64,000 nucleotides of DNA, from the NCBI GenBank assembly GCA_965197665.1, contig CBDANO010000002.1:246396-310395 (forward strand). Direction: 5' to 3'. The position numbers were made by a program, and so were the translations under genes. This DNA is from CBDANO01 sp965197665 (GTDB taxonomy: Bacteria; Chloroflexota; Dehalococcoidia; Lucifugimonadales; UBA3495). The notes beneath the pieces were generated by a model. That model had not been told where the DNA came from and ran no database searches. It saw nothing but the letters and a program-made list of their open reading frames with translations. Below, in pieces: positions 52,909-60,869 of this stretch; position 1 is the first letter of the stretch; each line of letters starts with the position of its first letter.

Positions 52909-53185
52909 ATCGATTCTGAAAGTTGAGACTGATCGGGTTAGGGTAACCGAGTGGAGGCTGCCTCCCGGAGACGAGACCGGCCACCATAGGCACCAGCACG
53001 ACTATGTAGTCGTGCCGTTAACTGGGGGAGAGCTAACGATAGTTGACGCCGCCGGCAATACCTCCACCCTGGTTACCGGCGTCGGCGACGCTTACGCCAG
53101 GAATGAGGGGGTGGAGCACAACGTCCGCAATCTTACCGACAAAGAGGTCCGGTTCACGGATATCGAACTGCTTGAGGAGGAATAG
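52901..53185 (+). CDS. Small cupin-domain protein
   Basis: A 94-residue single cupin. Motif 1 is PPGDETGHHRHQHDYVVVPLTGGE, with His residues at 27-28, 30 and 32 and acidic partners. Motif 2 is weaker (GDAYARNEGVEHNVRNLTD with His at about 78). The gene starts inside the stop of the Rieske gene with an 8-base overlap, and its stop is 2 bases from the next start. It could be an isomerase, a dioxygenase or a small-molecule sensor for the pathway. No signal peptide is present. Confidence 0.88.
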   Translation: MTESILKVETDRVRVTEWRLPPGDETGHHRHQHDYVVVPLTGGELTIVDAAGNTSTLVTGVGDAYARNEGVEHNVRNLTDKEVRFTDIELLEEE

Positions 53186-53187
53186 CT

Positions 53188-53715
53188 ATGTCCCTTACTG
53201 AGACCACTAGGTCCGCCTTGGAACGCAACTGGCAAATGGTGAACACCGCGTTGGAAGACGTGGACGAAGTCACCATGGCCGCATGCCCCAATGATCAGTC
53301 CAACTCCATCGGTTGGCTGCTCTGGCACATGGCGCGAGTGACCGACCGGTTCATTCACGGCCGTTTGCAAGAAGCTCCCCAGCTATGGGTCCAAGACAAA
53401 TGGCACAAGAAATTCGGCATGGACCCCGAACCCAACGAATTCGGCATGGGCTGGAGCGGAGAGCAGGTCTTGGCGTGGAAACCGCCCTCTAAAGACGTCT
53501 TGCTGGGGTACTTCAATGCCACGAATTCGGCTGCCAGAGACTATTTGCAGCCGCTGTCCGCTTCAGACCTCGCCAAGGAGATTCCCTTCCCGGCCCTGCC
53601 TGCTACCGTAAGCGTGGCAGACGCTCTCGGCGTCCTAGTCTGGGACAACATAGTTCATGGGGGCCAGATCGCCTATCTACGGGGCTACTACAAAGGAATG
53701 GGCTGGCACCGTTAG
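53188..53715 (+). CDS. DinB family protein (mycothiol/bacillithiol-transferase-like fold)
   Basis: A 175-residue four-helix-bundle protein of the DinB superfamily. It has the metal-ligand His pattern: a His in SIGWLLWHMARVTDRF (helix 2), and two in the C-terminal helix (DNIVHGGQIAYLRGYYKG). The family includes maleylpyruvate isomerases and thiol S-transferases that use mycothiol or bacillithiol, often next to ring-cleavage genes. Only 2 bases separate it from the cupin stop. It could open or isomerise a product of the Rieske oxygenase. Confidence 0.85.
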   Translation: MSLTETTRSALERNWQMVNTALEDVDEVTMAACPNDQSNSIGWLLWHMARVTDRFIHGRLQEAPQLWVQDKWHKKFGMDPEPNEFGMGWSGEQVLAWKPPSKDVLLGYFNATNSAARDYLQPLSASDLAKEIPFPALPATVSVADALGVLVWDNIVHGGQIAYLRGYYKGMGWHR

Positions 53716-53866
53716 ACTCCGCTACCCGGCGAGGCGCCTTCCGGTACACGGCGCGGTGTCTCATCCCAATCGACTCGGCCCAATACCCATAGCTATCGAA
53801 GGTTTCCGGCCGCGGCAAAGATCAAGCCGAAAGCGGGACCCAAGACCGCCCGGGAGAGAGGCAATC

Positions 53867-55411
53867 ATGGCTTCGACTCTACTGCGGGGAAAGTACGTTA
53901 TTTGCAAGGTCACCGGGCCTTCTTCCGCCGAGGTGATCTCCGATGGGGCGGTTCTGCAACGTGACGGGGAGATTGTCGAGGTGGGCGCCTACCAGGACCT
54001 GAAAGCCCGGCATCCCGACGCGCCGGTGATCGGCGGACCGCGCTACGTGGTGATGCCCGGCTTGGTGAACGACCACTTCCACGTCGGTCTAAGCCCATTC
54101 CAGTTGGGAGCGCCGGACCTGCCCTTGGAGCTGTGGATGTCCTCCAGGATGGGCACCCGGTACGTGGACCCGTATCTGGACCAGCTTTACGGAGCGGTGC
54201 AGATGATCGAGTCGGGGACCACCACCGTCCAAGCCATTCATTGGCAGTCCTATAGGCCGGTGGACGCCGAGGTCGCGGCCCGAGCCGTGAAGGCCTATCA
54301 GGACTCTGGTATGCGAGTCTCCTACGCTCCCATCGTTACCGATCAGAATTCCATGGTGGCGGGACAGAGGGGCGGAGAAGAAGAATTCACTTCCCGACTG
54401 CCCGTTGGCCTGGCGGAACGGTACCGGGCGTTCATGGCCAGGAGCTACCTTCCGGTAGACGAAACGGTAGCGGCCCTCGACGACATCTGCCGCAAGTATG
54501 CCGGGGAATACCGTGAAAGGGTCCGCGTTACCATGGCGCCCAGCAACGTTCACCGGTGTTCCGACACCCTTCTGACGGCCCTGAAGGAGATGGCGGCGAA
54601 ATACAACACCGGCATCCACATCCACTTGCAGGAAACGGTGTACCAGAAGCTGTACGGGCTGAAGACCTGGAACAAGACGCCGCTACAGCACTTGCACGAC
54701 CTGGGATTCCTGGGGCCGGAGGTCACTTGCGGCCACAGCGTTTGGGCCACGGACCAGGATATCGACCTCATGGCCTCAACCCGTACCAACATTTGCCACA
54801 ACACCAGCTCAAACCTGCGCTTGCAAAGCGGGATCGCCCCCTTGGGCCGGTTCTTGGACAGCGGCGTCAAGGTGGCCCTGGGCAGTGACGAGGCCGGGCT
54901 CAACGACGACAAGGACATGCTTCAGGAGATGCGGTTGGTCCTCAAGTTACACCGGGTTCCCGGTATGGAAGTTGTGCCTCCCACTTCCTACCAAGTGTTC
55001 CAGATGGCTACCGTCAATGGGGCCTACGCCAGCTGGTTCGGCGACCGCATCGGTACCCTGGAGCCGGGCAAGCGGGCGGACATCGTCCTCCTCGACGTGC
55101 AGAACATCGAAGAGCCGTACTTGGACCCGGAAGTGTCCATTCTCGACGCCGTCGTACACCGGGGGCGCAGCATCGACGTGGATACCGTTATGGTGGACGG
55201 CGAAGTGGTCATGCAAGGCCGGCGGTTGACTCGCGTCGACAAGGAGAGCTTATTCAAAGAACTGAAGAAGTCCTTGGACCGGCCTCTGTCCGCCCAGGAA
55301 CTGGACCACAGGGAGCTGGGGCGGTTGATCGAGCCGCATCTGCGGGACTTCTACCAAGGGTACACGCCCCAAGGCGCCGCGCCTCATACCTACTATAACG
55401 CTAGGTCTTGA
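53867..55411 (+). CDS. Amidohydrolase family protein (chlorohydrolase/deaminase type)
   Basis: The ATG at 53867 follows GGGAGAGAGGCAATC, giving 514 residues. The TIM-barrel metal site is built from NDHFHVG (His70, His72), a His in GIHIHLQE, a His in CGHSVWATDQDI and an Asp in ALGSDEAGLNDDKD. This single-metal arrangement is that of the AtzA/TrzN, cytosine-deaminase and SAH-deaminase group. Such enzymes remove amino or halide groups from heterocycles. It lies 151 bases after the DinB gene and closes the Rieske-cupin-DinB-amidohydrolase run, which together looks like a catabolic set for an N-heterocycle or aromatic. Confidence 0.92.
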   Translation: MASTLLRGKYVICKVTGPSSAEVISDGAVLQRDGEIVEVGAYQDLKARHPDAPVIGGPRYVVMPGLVNDHFHVGLSPFQLGAPDLPLELWMSSRMGTRYVDPYLDQLYGAVQMIESGTTTVQAIHWQSYRPVDAEVAARAVKAYQDSGMRVSYAPIVTDQNSMVAGQRGGEEEFTSRLPVGLAERYRAFMARSYLPVDETVAALDDICRKYAGEYRERVRVTMAPSNVHRCSDTLLTALKEMAAKYNTGIHIHLQETVYQKLYGLKTWNKTPLQHLHDLGFLGPEVTCGHSVWATDQDIDLMASTRTNICHNTSSNLRLQSGIAPLGRFLDSGVKVALGSDEAGLNDDKDMLQEMRLVLKLHRVPGMEVVPPTSYQVFQMATVNGAYASWFGDRIGTLEPGKRADIVLLDVQNIEEPYLDPEVSILDAVVHRGRSIDVDTVMVDGEVVMQGRRLTRVDKESLFKELKKSLDRPLSAQELDHRELGRLIEPHLRDFYQGYTPQGAAPHTYYNARS

Positions 55412-55545
55412 CCGGCGAACTTCAAGTAGCACCTGGATTCTAATACCCGGATGCCGCGCTTCCGAGTCCGCCCGGCCTGTAAGAAGAGCAGCTATTGCAG
55501 GGTAACGGGTCCTTGGGGAGTACTCCGGAAGCTCGCCCCCTCAGA

Positions 55546-55690
55546 GGGTGTCGAAAAAGCTCCCTCTTCCATTTGGAAGAGGGCAAGGTGAGGGCGATTC
55601 CCGACGCGGATCATCTCGGTTGCCTTCAGACCTTTCCCCTCGTCCTAACCTTCTCCCTAGGGAGAAGGGACTTTTGAAACGCCCATTAAG
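55546..55690 (+). repeat. MITE-like element M, copy B
   Basis: A 145-base element with ends GGGTGTCGAAAAAG and CTTTTGAAACGCCC, internal hairpin CTCTTCCATTTGGAAGAG and the conserved middle GGTTGCCTTCAGACCTTTCC. It ends 2 bases before AAGGAGG, the ribosome-binding site of the next gene, so the transcript leader of that gene contains the element. Confidence 0.8.
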
Positions 55691-55703
55691 GAGGAGCGCT
55701 CAC

Positions 55704-56936
55704 ATGGACATGCGGCCCTCCCCGCGGCAACGGGAGTTGATCGACCGCGCCCGCCGGCTCGCCATAGACGGTTTCGCTCAGCGGGCCGCCGGGTACGACC
55801 GGGAGGCCGCCTTCCCCATCGAAGACTATGACGACTTGCGGGACTCAGGACTGCTGGGCCTGTGCGTGCCCGAGCGGCACGGCGGCTTGGGAGGGGACTT
55901 CGAGACCTACTGCCTGGTGGCCGAGCAACTGGCTCAAGGCAACGCCTCCACCTCCCTAACTTACAACATGCACTCTTTGACCATGCTGATGATGGGGCCT
56001 TTCCTGGAGGGCTTGGAGCTTGAGCCGGAGACGCACCGGAAGCATGAAGAACTCAGCGCCCGGCGTTACCGGGAGGTGGTTGAGGAGGGGGTATTCTACG
56101 GACAACCCCACAGCGAACCGGTGGAAACCGGCAGCGCCGACCAGTTGGATGTGGGTGGGCGGCGTTTCGGGACCCGGGCCGAGCGGGCCGCCGGGGGCTA
56201 CCTAGTCAACGGGCGCAAGTTCTTTGTCTCATCCAGCGGCGCCGCGGACTACTACGCCACTCCGGCCCTGCTGGCCGCCGCCGGCCCTTGGGAAGCGCGG
56301 ACCCTTTACCTCTCCGTTCCCCGCGGCGCGGCCGGTGTGGAGTTCAGCGGCGAATGGGACCCCCTTGGGATGCGGGCCACCGTGAGCCGGGACATGACCC
56401 TGAAGGACGTTTTCGTGCCTGACGACGACCACGTGCTGCCGCCCGGCGTCTTCGGCCAGCTCTACCAGCGTATGCCCCACATGTTCCTGGGCTTCGGGGC
56501 CACTTTCTTGGGACTGATGCAAGCGGCTTATGACTTCACCATCGCCTATCTCAGGGGCGAAGTCCCCGGCGCGCCGGAGGCCCGGGGCCAAGGAATGACC
56601 GACGGGCAGGCGTTGGCCGATATGCTGTTTACCTTGGAAGCGTCCAGGGCGTTGTATTACCGGGCCATTTCCGAAGCGCGGCTTGATCCCCCGACTGAGA
56701 GCGTCCAGCGGGCCCGGGCAGCCCACGTGCAAGTCCAGCGGTCGGTGGTCCAACTGACCGCAGAGGCCCTCCGCATATGCGGGGGGAGGGCCATTTTCAA
56801 GCGCTATCCCTTGGAGCGCTACTACCGCGACGCCCGGGCTATGGCGGTGATGCGGCCTTGGACCCAGGACATCGCCACCCAACAGGCGTGGCAGACCGCT
56901 TTGGCCGCACCCGGCGCCGACGCCGCCGTTGACTAG
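55704..56936 (+). CDS. Acyl-CoA dehydrogenase family protein, possibly a flavin monooxygenase relative
   Basis: I start it at ATG 55704, which follows AAGGAGGAGCGCTCAC and starts after the MITE-like element, giving 410 residues. The N-terminal helical domain (LLGLCVPERHGGLGGDFETY), the beta domain (GGYLVNGRKFFVSSSGAADYY) and the C-terminal helical domain (AEALRICGGRAIFKRYPLERYYRDAR) fit the acyl-CoA dehydrogenase fold. The C-terminus reads RPWTQDIATQQAW where dehydrogenases have the GTSxxQ motif with catalytic Glu. That makes it more like the DszC/flavin-hydroxylase branch, which uses reduced FMN or FAD from a partner. Substrate is unknown; it is the first gene after the Rieske cluster. Confidence 0.85.
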   Translation: MDMRPSPRQRELIDRARRLAIDGFAQRAAGYDREAAFPIEDYDDLRDSGLLGLCVPERHGGLGGDFETYCLVAEQLAQGNASTSLTYNMHSLTMLMMGPFLEGLELEPETHRKHEELSARRYREVVEEGVFYGQPHSEPVETGSADQLDVGGRRFGTRAERAAGGYLVNGRKFFVSSSGAADYYATPALLAAAGPWEARTLYLSVPRGAAGVEFSGEWDPLGMRATVSRDMTLKDVFVPDDDHVLPPGVFGQLYQRMPHMFLGFGATFLGLMQAAYDFTIAYLRGEVPGAPEARGQGMTDGQALADMLFTLEASRALYYRAISEARLDPPTESVQRARAAHVQVQRSVVQLTAEALRICGGRAIFKRYPLERYYRDARAMAVMRPWTQDIATQQAWQTALAAPGADAAVD

Positions 56937-57015
56937 CTCGGTTCGCGGGCCGCGGTAAGGTAATCGTGAAAGTCCGGTTCACCTCTGTACTGATTGAACC
57001 GCAGTTTGTCTTGCG

Positions 57016-58425
57016 TTAGAGGTTCGGCGGCCTCATGGTATGCCAGGACGTGCTCTGCTCGTAGGCGTGGGCCGCCCTAAACACCATTTCTTCCCCTCCG
57101 GGCCTGCTCCCAATCTGTAGGCCTATGGGAAGGCCATCGGAGCCGAAGCCGCACGGCACGGATATAGCGGGAGCACCAGACAGATTGAACGTGTTGGTCC
57201 GCATGAAAGAAAGCCGTCCCGAGGTCTCTTTACTAACGACCTCCGGGTCCCGCTCCAGTCGAGGCACGGCGGTGCGGCCGGAGGTGGGCGAGACCAAAAC
57301 GTCGTAGTTCTCCAGCGCTTCGAGGACCTGCCGCCGCAGTAAGCTCCGCAGCTTTTGCGCCTTGTAGTATGCCTGGGCAGGAATGATGCTCCCGGTCAAT
57401 AGCCCGATACGGTTATCGTGCCCATAATCTTGCAACCGGCGCTTGACCCAGTCCGCATGGTTCTGGGCCGGCTCTACGGCAAGCAGGGCTGCGGCGATAG
57501 CGTTGGCATGGCCGGTCAACGGAATAGAGGTTTCCTCTACAACGGCGCCAAGGTCACCCAAGACCGAAGTGGCCTTGGCCGTGGCCTCCCGCGCCTCCGG
57601 CTCCACCACGTCGGCGTTGGTCAACTCCCTTATCACCCCTACTCTCAACCCGCTCAAGCCGCCGTTAAGGGCCTCTCGATAGTTTGGCACCGGCGTATTC
57701 CAAGTATACGGGTCCTTGGGGTCGTGGCCGGCGATGGCTTGGAAGGTAATAGCCGCGTCCTCCACCGTGCGGGAAATGGGGCCCACGGTGTCCATCGACC
57801 AAACGCCGGACATCAGACCATAGCGGCTGACCCTCCCCCAACTGGGACGGAGTCCCACCAGGCCGCACCACGCCGCCGGCCGCCGGATGGAGCCGCCGGT
57901 GTCCTCGCCTAGAGAGGTGCTGCAAAGAAAAGCCGCCGTAGCGGCCCCAGACCCGCTGCTGGACCCGCCGGCGGACGCATCCAAGTTCCACGGATTGCGG
58001 GGAGTGCTGAACCGGTGAGTGAAGCCGGTGACGGCAAACTCGCTGAGGTTGGTCTTGCCCAGGATAACGGCGCCCGCTTTGCGCAGGTTGGCTATTACGG
58101 TGGCGTCCTCATCGGGGATGAAGTCGGCCCAGAAGCGGGAACCTCCGGTGGAACGAATGCCCTTGGTCCATACCTGGTCCTTCACCGCCACCGGGACACC
58201 GTGCAAGCCGCCCAAGTAATTGCCTTGCAGTATGGCCGACTCCGCCGCGCGGGCTTCTTCCAAGGCTTGACGGCGGCAGACCGTCAGGTAGGAGTTGAAC
58301 TTGAAGTCCAAGTCGTCGATGCGCTCCAGATAGGCTTGGGTCGCCTCCACCGGAGAGACATCCTTCCTTTTTATCAGGCGGGACAACTCCGTGGTAGACA
58401 GGTACGGTATGTCGGCCTTATTCAT
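57016..58425 (-). CDS. Amidase signature family hydrolase, GatA-like pair member 2
   Basis: The ATG at 58425 has GAGGAAA 6 bases upstream and is preferred to a GTG two codons earlier, giving 469 residues. The triad is Lys82 in VAVKDQVW, cis-Ser155 in AGGSSSGSG and Ser179 in EDTGGSIRRP. It is collinear with the amidase at 39958 and shares the C-terminal GLPIGLQIG motif. The neighbouring divergent gene (58934) is a deacylase homologous to the one near the first pair member, so the couple was duplicated. Its stop is 79 bases from the convergent acyl-CoA dehydrogenase. Confidence 0.93.
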   Translation of the reverse strand: MNKADIPYLSTTELSRLIKRKDVSPVEATQAYLERIDDLDFKFNSYLTVCRRQALEEARAAESAILQGNYLGGLHGVPVAVKDQVWTKGIRSTGGSRFWADFIPDEDATVIANLRKAGAVILGKTNLSEFAVTGFTHRFSTPRNPWNLDASAGGSSSGSGAATAAFLCSTSLGEDTGGSIRRPAAWCGLVGLRPSWGRVSRYGLMSGVWSMDTVGPISRTVEDAAITFQAIAGHDPKDPYTWNTPVPNYREALNGGLSGLRVGVIRELTNADVVEPEAREATAKATSVLGDLGAVVEETSIPLTGHANAIAAALLAVEPAQNHADWVKRRLQDYGHDNRIGLLTGSIIPAQAYYKAQKLRSLLRRQVLEALENYDVLVSPTSGRTAVPRLERDPEVVSKETSGRLSFMRTNTFNLSGAPAISVPCGFGSDGLPIGLQIGSRPGGEEMVFRAAHAYEQSTSWHTMRPPNL

Positions 58426-58620
58426 GCTCACTTTCCTCGGATCGATTCTTGGCGCAGGTTACTTTATACATCCGTGGAGGTCCCATTGTCTAAATTACCC
58501 GTGTGTCCCTTAAGATATTGTGGACCATACTTAACAACGGCGTTCTCACTGCGCGCAGTCCCGGACCTGATCGAAAGGATTCGGGGGAAATCCGGTTACT
58601 GAAGGGTCCTCGAAGTTTCG

Positions 58621-58793
58621 CGGACATCTATTAACTTGGGTGCAAGCTTCTTATCGCCTGTCCAGGCACAACGCTTAGGTTGCCCCACCCCTGGAAAGCG
58701 GACACTTATTAATCTGGTGTGCAAGTTTCTTATTGCCTGTCCAAGCACAACGCTTAGGTTGCCCCACCCCCGGAAAGATGGAGGGTGATTGGC
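58621..58793 (+). repeat. Dispersed repeat R, copies 2 and 3 in tandem
   Basis: Two copies of the ~78-base unit at 58621-58698 and 58699-58793 share CTTATTGCCTGTCC or the C variant, CACAACGCTTAGGTTGCCCC and GGAAAG. They lie upstream of the promoter at 58850, in the 508-base gap between the amidase and the deacylase. No gene is visible in the gap. Confidence 0.8.
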
Positions 58794-58849
58794 GATGTCT
58801 TAGCGAATCTCATCGAGGAGCCTTAACCGTTGCCTCCGGTGAAAACGCA

Positions 58850-58878
58850 TTGACACGACAAGACGCCTAACATACACT
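58850..58878 (+). promoter_or_regulatory. Promoter of the deacylase gene at 58934
   Basis: Consensus TTGACA at 58850-58855 and TACACT at 58873-58878, 17 bases apart. The leader would be about 50 bases to GTG 58934. Confidence 0.65.
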
Positions 58879-58933
58879 CAGGCATGACCGAGTTAGTCGG
58901 GAGCATCAGCAATCATACCTTGGAGGTTGCGCC

Positions 58934-60628
58934 GTGAGCGAATACGACCTGGTAATAAAAGGCGGTACCATCGTGGACGGCACCGGTATCCCTCGCTATC
59001 GAGCGGACCTAGCCGTCAAAAACGGCCGCGTATCCAAGATCAGCGGCAAGATCAACCCGGGCGGCGCTAAAGAAATCGACGCCGGCGGCTGCATCGTCGC
59101 TCCCGGCGCCATTGACTTGCACACTCATTACGACGCCCAACTCAACTGGGACCCCTACGCTTCCCTTTCCGGCTGGTTCGGCGTAACGTCCTTGACCATA
59201 GGCGAGTGCGGCTTCGGCTTTGCGCCGACCCGCCCCGACGACAGGGACCTGAACATGCGGATGATGAACCGGATCGAGGCCATCCCCTTGGAGTCCATGC
59301 GCTTGGGAATGCGCTGGGACTGGGAGACCTTCCCCGAGTACATGGATAGCCTGGACCGGCAGGGCTTGGGCGTAAACGTGGGGGCTATGTTCCCATTCTC
59401 TCCGATGCGCGGCTACGTGCTGGGGATGAAGGCCGCTCGTGAGCGGACTTCGGTGACCGACGCGGAGCTGGACCAGATGAAGCAGATCTTCCACGAGGCC
59501 ATGGCCGCGGGCGCCTTCGGGTTCTCCTACAATAAGAACATGGAAGACCGGCCGGAAGACGGCACGTTCCTGCCCAGCCACGTGGCGTCGGAGCGAGAGT
59601 TTCTAGCCCTTTCGGAGGTCTTGGGAAAGTTCGGCGTCGGGCACATGGGGCTGACCCTGGGCTTGGGCCTCACGCAGGAGGAGCACGACTCCATTCGAGA
59701 CGTGACCTCCCAAATGATGCGGTTGAGCGGCCGCCCCTTCAGTCTTTTGGACGTTCAGACGGACGATGACCAGACTTGGCTGAATTCCTGCCGTGACGAG
59801 GGCCTGCCGTTGATCTTCCAGCGGCTGAGCACTTCCGCCGGGTTCGAGTTCAAGCTGGCCGAGTTCAACATGTTCGACTACATGCCCAACTGGGTACAAC
59901 CCTTGGTGGGAGACGTGGAAGAGCGGTCCGCCAAGCTCAAGGACTCCGGTGCAAGGGCGGCAATGAAAAAGGATGTGGAAGACTGGCCCAATTTCCGGAC
60001 CGACTGGACCAGACTCAGGGTGTTGCAAGTGGAGGAGGAGCGTAACGAGGGCTACGAAGGAATGAGCATCGCGGAGTTGGCCGGCGCTCAAGGGAAGCAT
60101 CCTCTGGACGCTTTCCTCGACCTGGCCATCGACGAAAATCTCCAGACGGAGTTCATGCTTCCCAGCCGGGATACTCCTGAAGAGTTGACCATGCGGGAGC
60201 GGGAGCTATCCGACCCTTATGCTCACATCTCCGTTTCCGATGGCGGCGCCCACACCCGGTTCAACACCAACAGCACTTGGCCCGTGTTCTGGCTGACCTT
60301 CTGGATCCGGGACAAGGATATCATGAGCCTCGAGCAGGCCCACTACAAGATGAGCGCCCTGCCCGCGTGGTTGACCGACTTCAAAGAACGGGGAACACTC
60401 CGCGTCGGCAACTGGGCCGACATCATCATCTACAACCTCGACGAGCTCGGCTTCGTATACGACAAGCCCATCTTCGCCAACGATTTCCCGGGGGGAGAAC
60501 GGCGCTTCATCCAAAAACCCACCGGGCTCCGGTATACCATCGTGAACGGCGCCGTCACTTTCGAAGGAAACAACCCCACCGGCAGCCTGCCCGGCAAGCT
60601 CCTGCGCAGCTATGACATGGTGAGCTGA
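58934..60628 (+). CDS. N-acyl-D-amino-acid deacylase-like amidohydrolase, pair member 2
   Basis: A 564-residue amidohydrolase starting at GTG 58934, behind TTGGAGGTTGCGCC. It begins MSEYDLVIKGGTIVDGTGIP and has DLHTHYDAQLNWDPY, the conserved Cys in GECGFGFAPTRPDD, and VSDGGAHTRFN near the C-terminus, with LPGKLLRSYDMV at the end. The homologue at 42520 is collinear over the whole length (MSEYDLVIRNGTIIDGTGIP). Zinc ligands of D-aminoacylases appear present. It should deacylate N-acyl amino acids or cleave another N-acyl compound. A 48-base perfect palindrome follows 42 bases after the stop. Confidence 0.92.
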   Translation: MSEYDLVIKGGTIVDGTGIPRYRADLAVKNGRVSKISGKINPGGAKEIDAGGCIVAPGAIDLHTHYDAQLNWDPYASLSGWFGVTSLTIGECGFGFAPTRPDDRDLNMRMMNRIEAIPLESMRLGMRWDWETFPEYMDSLDRQGLGVNVGAMFPFSPMRGYVLGMKAARERTSVTDAELDQMKQIFHEAMAAGAFGFSYNKNMEDRPEDGTFLPSHVASEREFLALSEVLGKFGVGHMGLTLGLGLTQEEHDSIRDVTSQMMRLSGRPFSLLDVQTDDDQTWLNSCRDEGLPLIFQRLSTSAGFEFKLAEFNMFDYMPNWVQPLVGDVEERSAKLKDSGARAAMKKDVEDWPNFRTDWTRLRVLQVEEERNEGYEGMSIAELAGAQGKHPLDAFLDLAIDENLQTEFMLPSRDTPEELTMRERELSDPYAHISVSDGGAHTRFNTNSTWPVFWLTFWIRDKDIMSLEQAHYKMSALPAWLTDFKERGTLRVGNWADIIIYNLDELGFVYDKPIFANDFPGGERRFIQKPTGLRYTIVNGAVTFEGNNPTGSLPGKLLRSYDMVS

Positions 60629-60670
60629 CCGGCCCGGTTCTAGGCTAAGCGTCAAAGGACGGTGACCGGG

Positions 60671-60718
60671 AATTGGATGGTGGTAGGGCCGCCGCGGCGG
60701 CCCTACCACCATCCAATT
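60671..60718. terminator. 48-base perfect palindrome after the deacylase gene
   Basis: 60671-60694 (starting AATTGGATGGTGGTAGGG) is perfectly complementary to 60695-60718, with no spacer; the centre is GCCGCGGC. It follows the stop by 42 bases. In RNA the loop would have to open a few pairs. No T-run follows, so it may be a terminator, a processing site or a remnant of a mobile element. Confidence 0.7.
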
Positions 60719-60769
60719 TATCCAGGGTGAGGCAACGCCGAGAGGGACCGCTTGTACCGTGTCTGCACT

Positions 60770-60850
60770 CGACCCTCTGTTCTTCCGGCGCAGGTCAACC
60801 TCAGCGTTATAACTGAACAGGCGATAGGAAACTCGCACACTGGGTCAACT
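60770..60850 (-). repeat. Dispersed repeat R, copy 4 (reversed, diverged)
   Basis: Read on the minus strand: GTGTGCGAGTTTCCTATCGCC, TAACGCTGAGGTTG, then CCGGAAGAACAGAGGGT, matching copy 3 at most positions. It ends 20 bases before the start of the phosphotriesterase-like gene. Confidence 0.65.
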
Positions 60851-60869
60851 AGGCCTTGAGGAGGCAATT

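Noticed and set aside
58621..58793. CRISPR-like spacing of the tandem repeats R
   Set aside because: Only two units without spacers between them, and copies elsewhere are dispersed.
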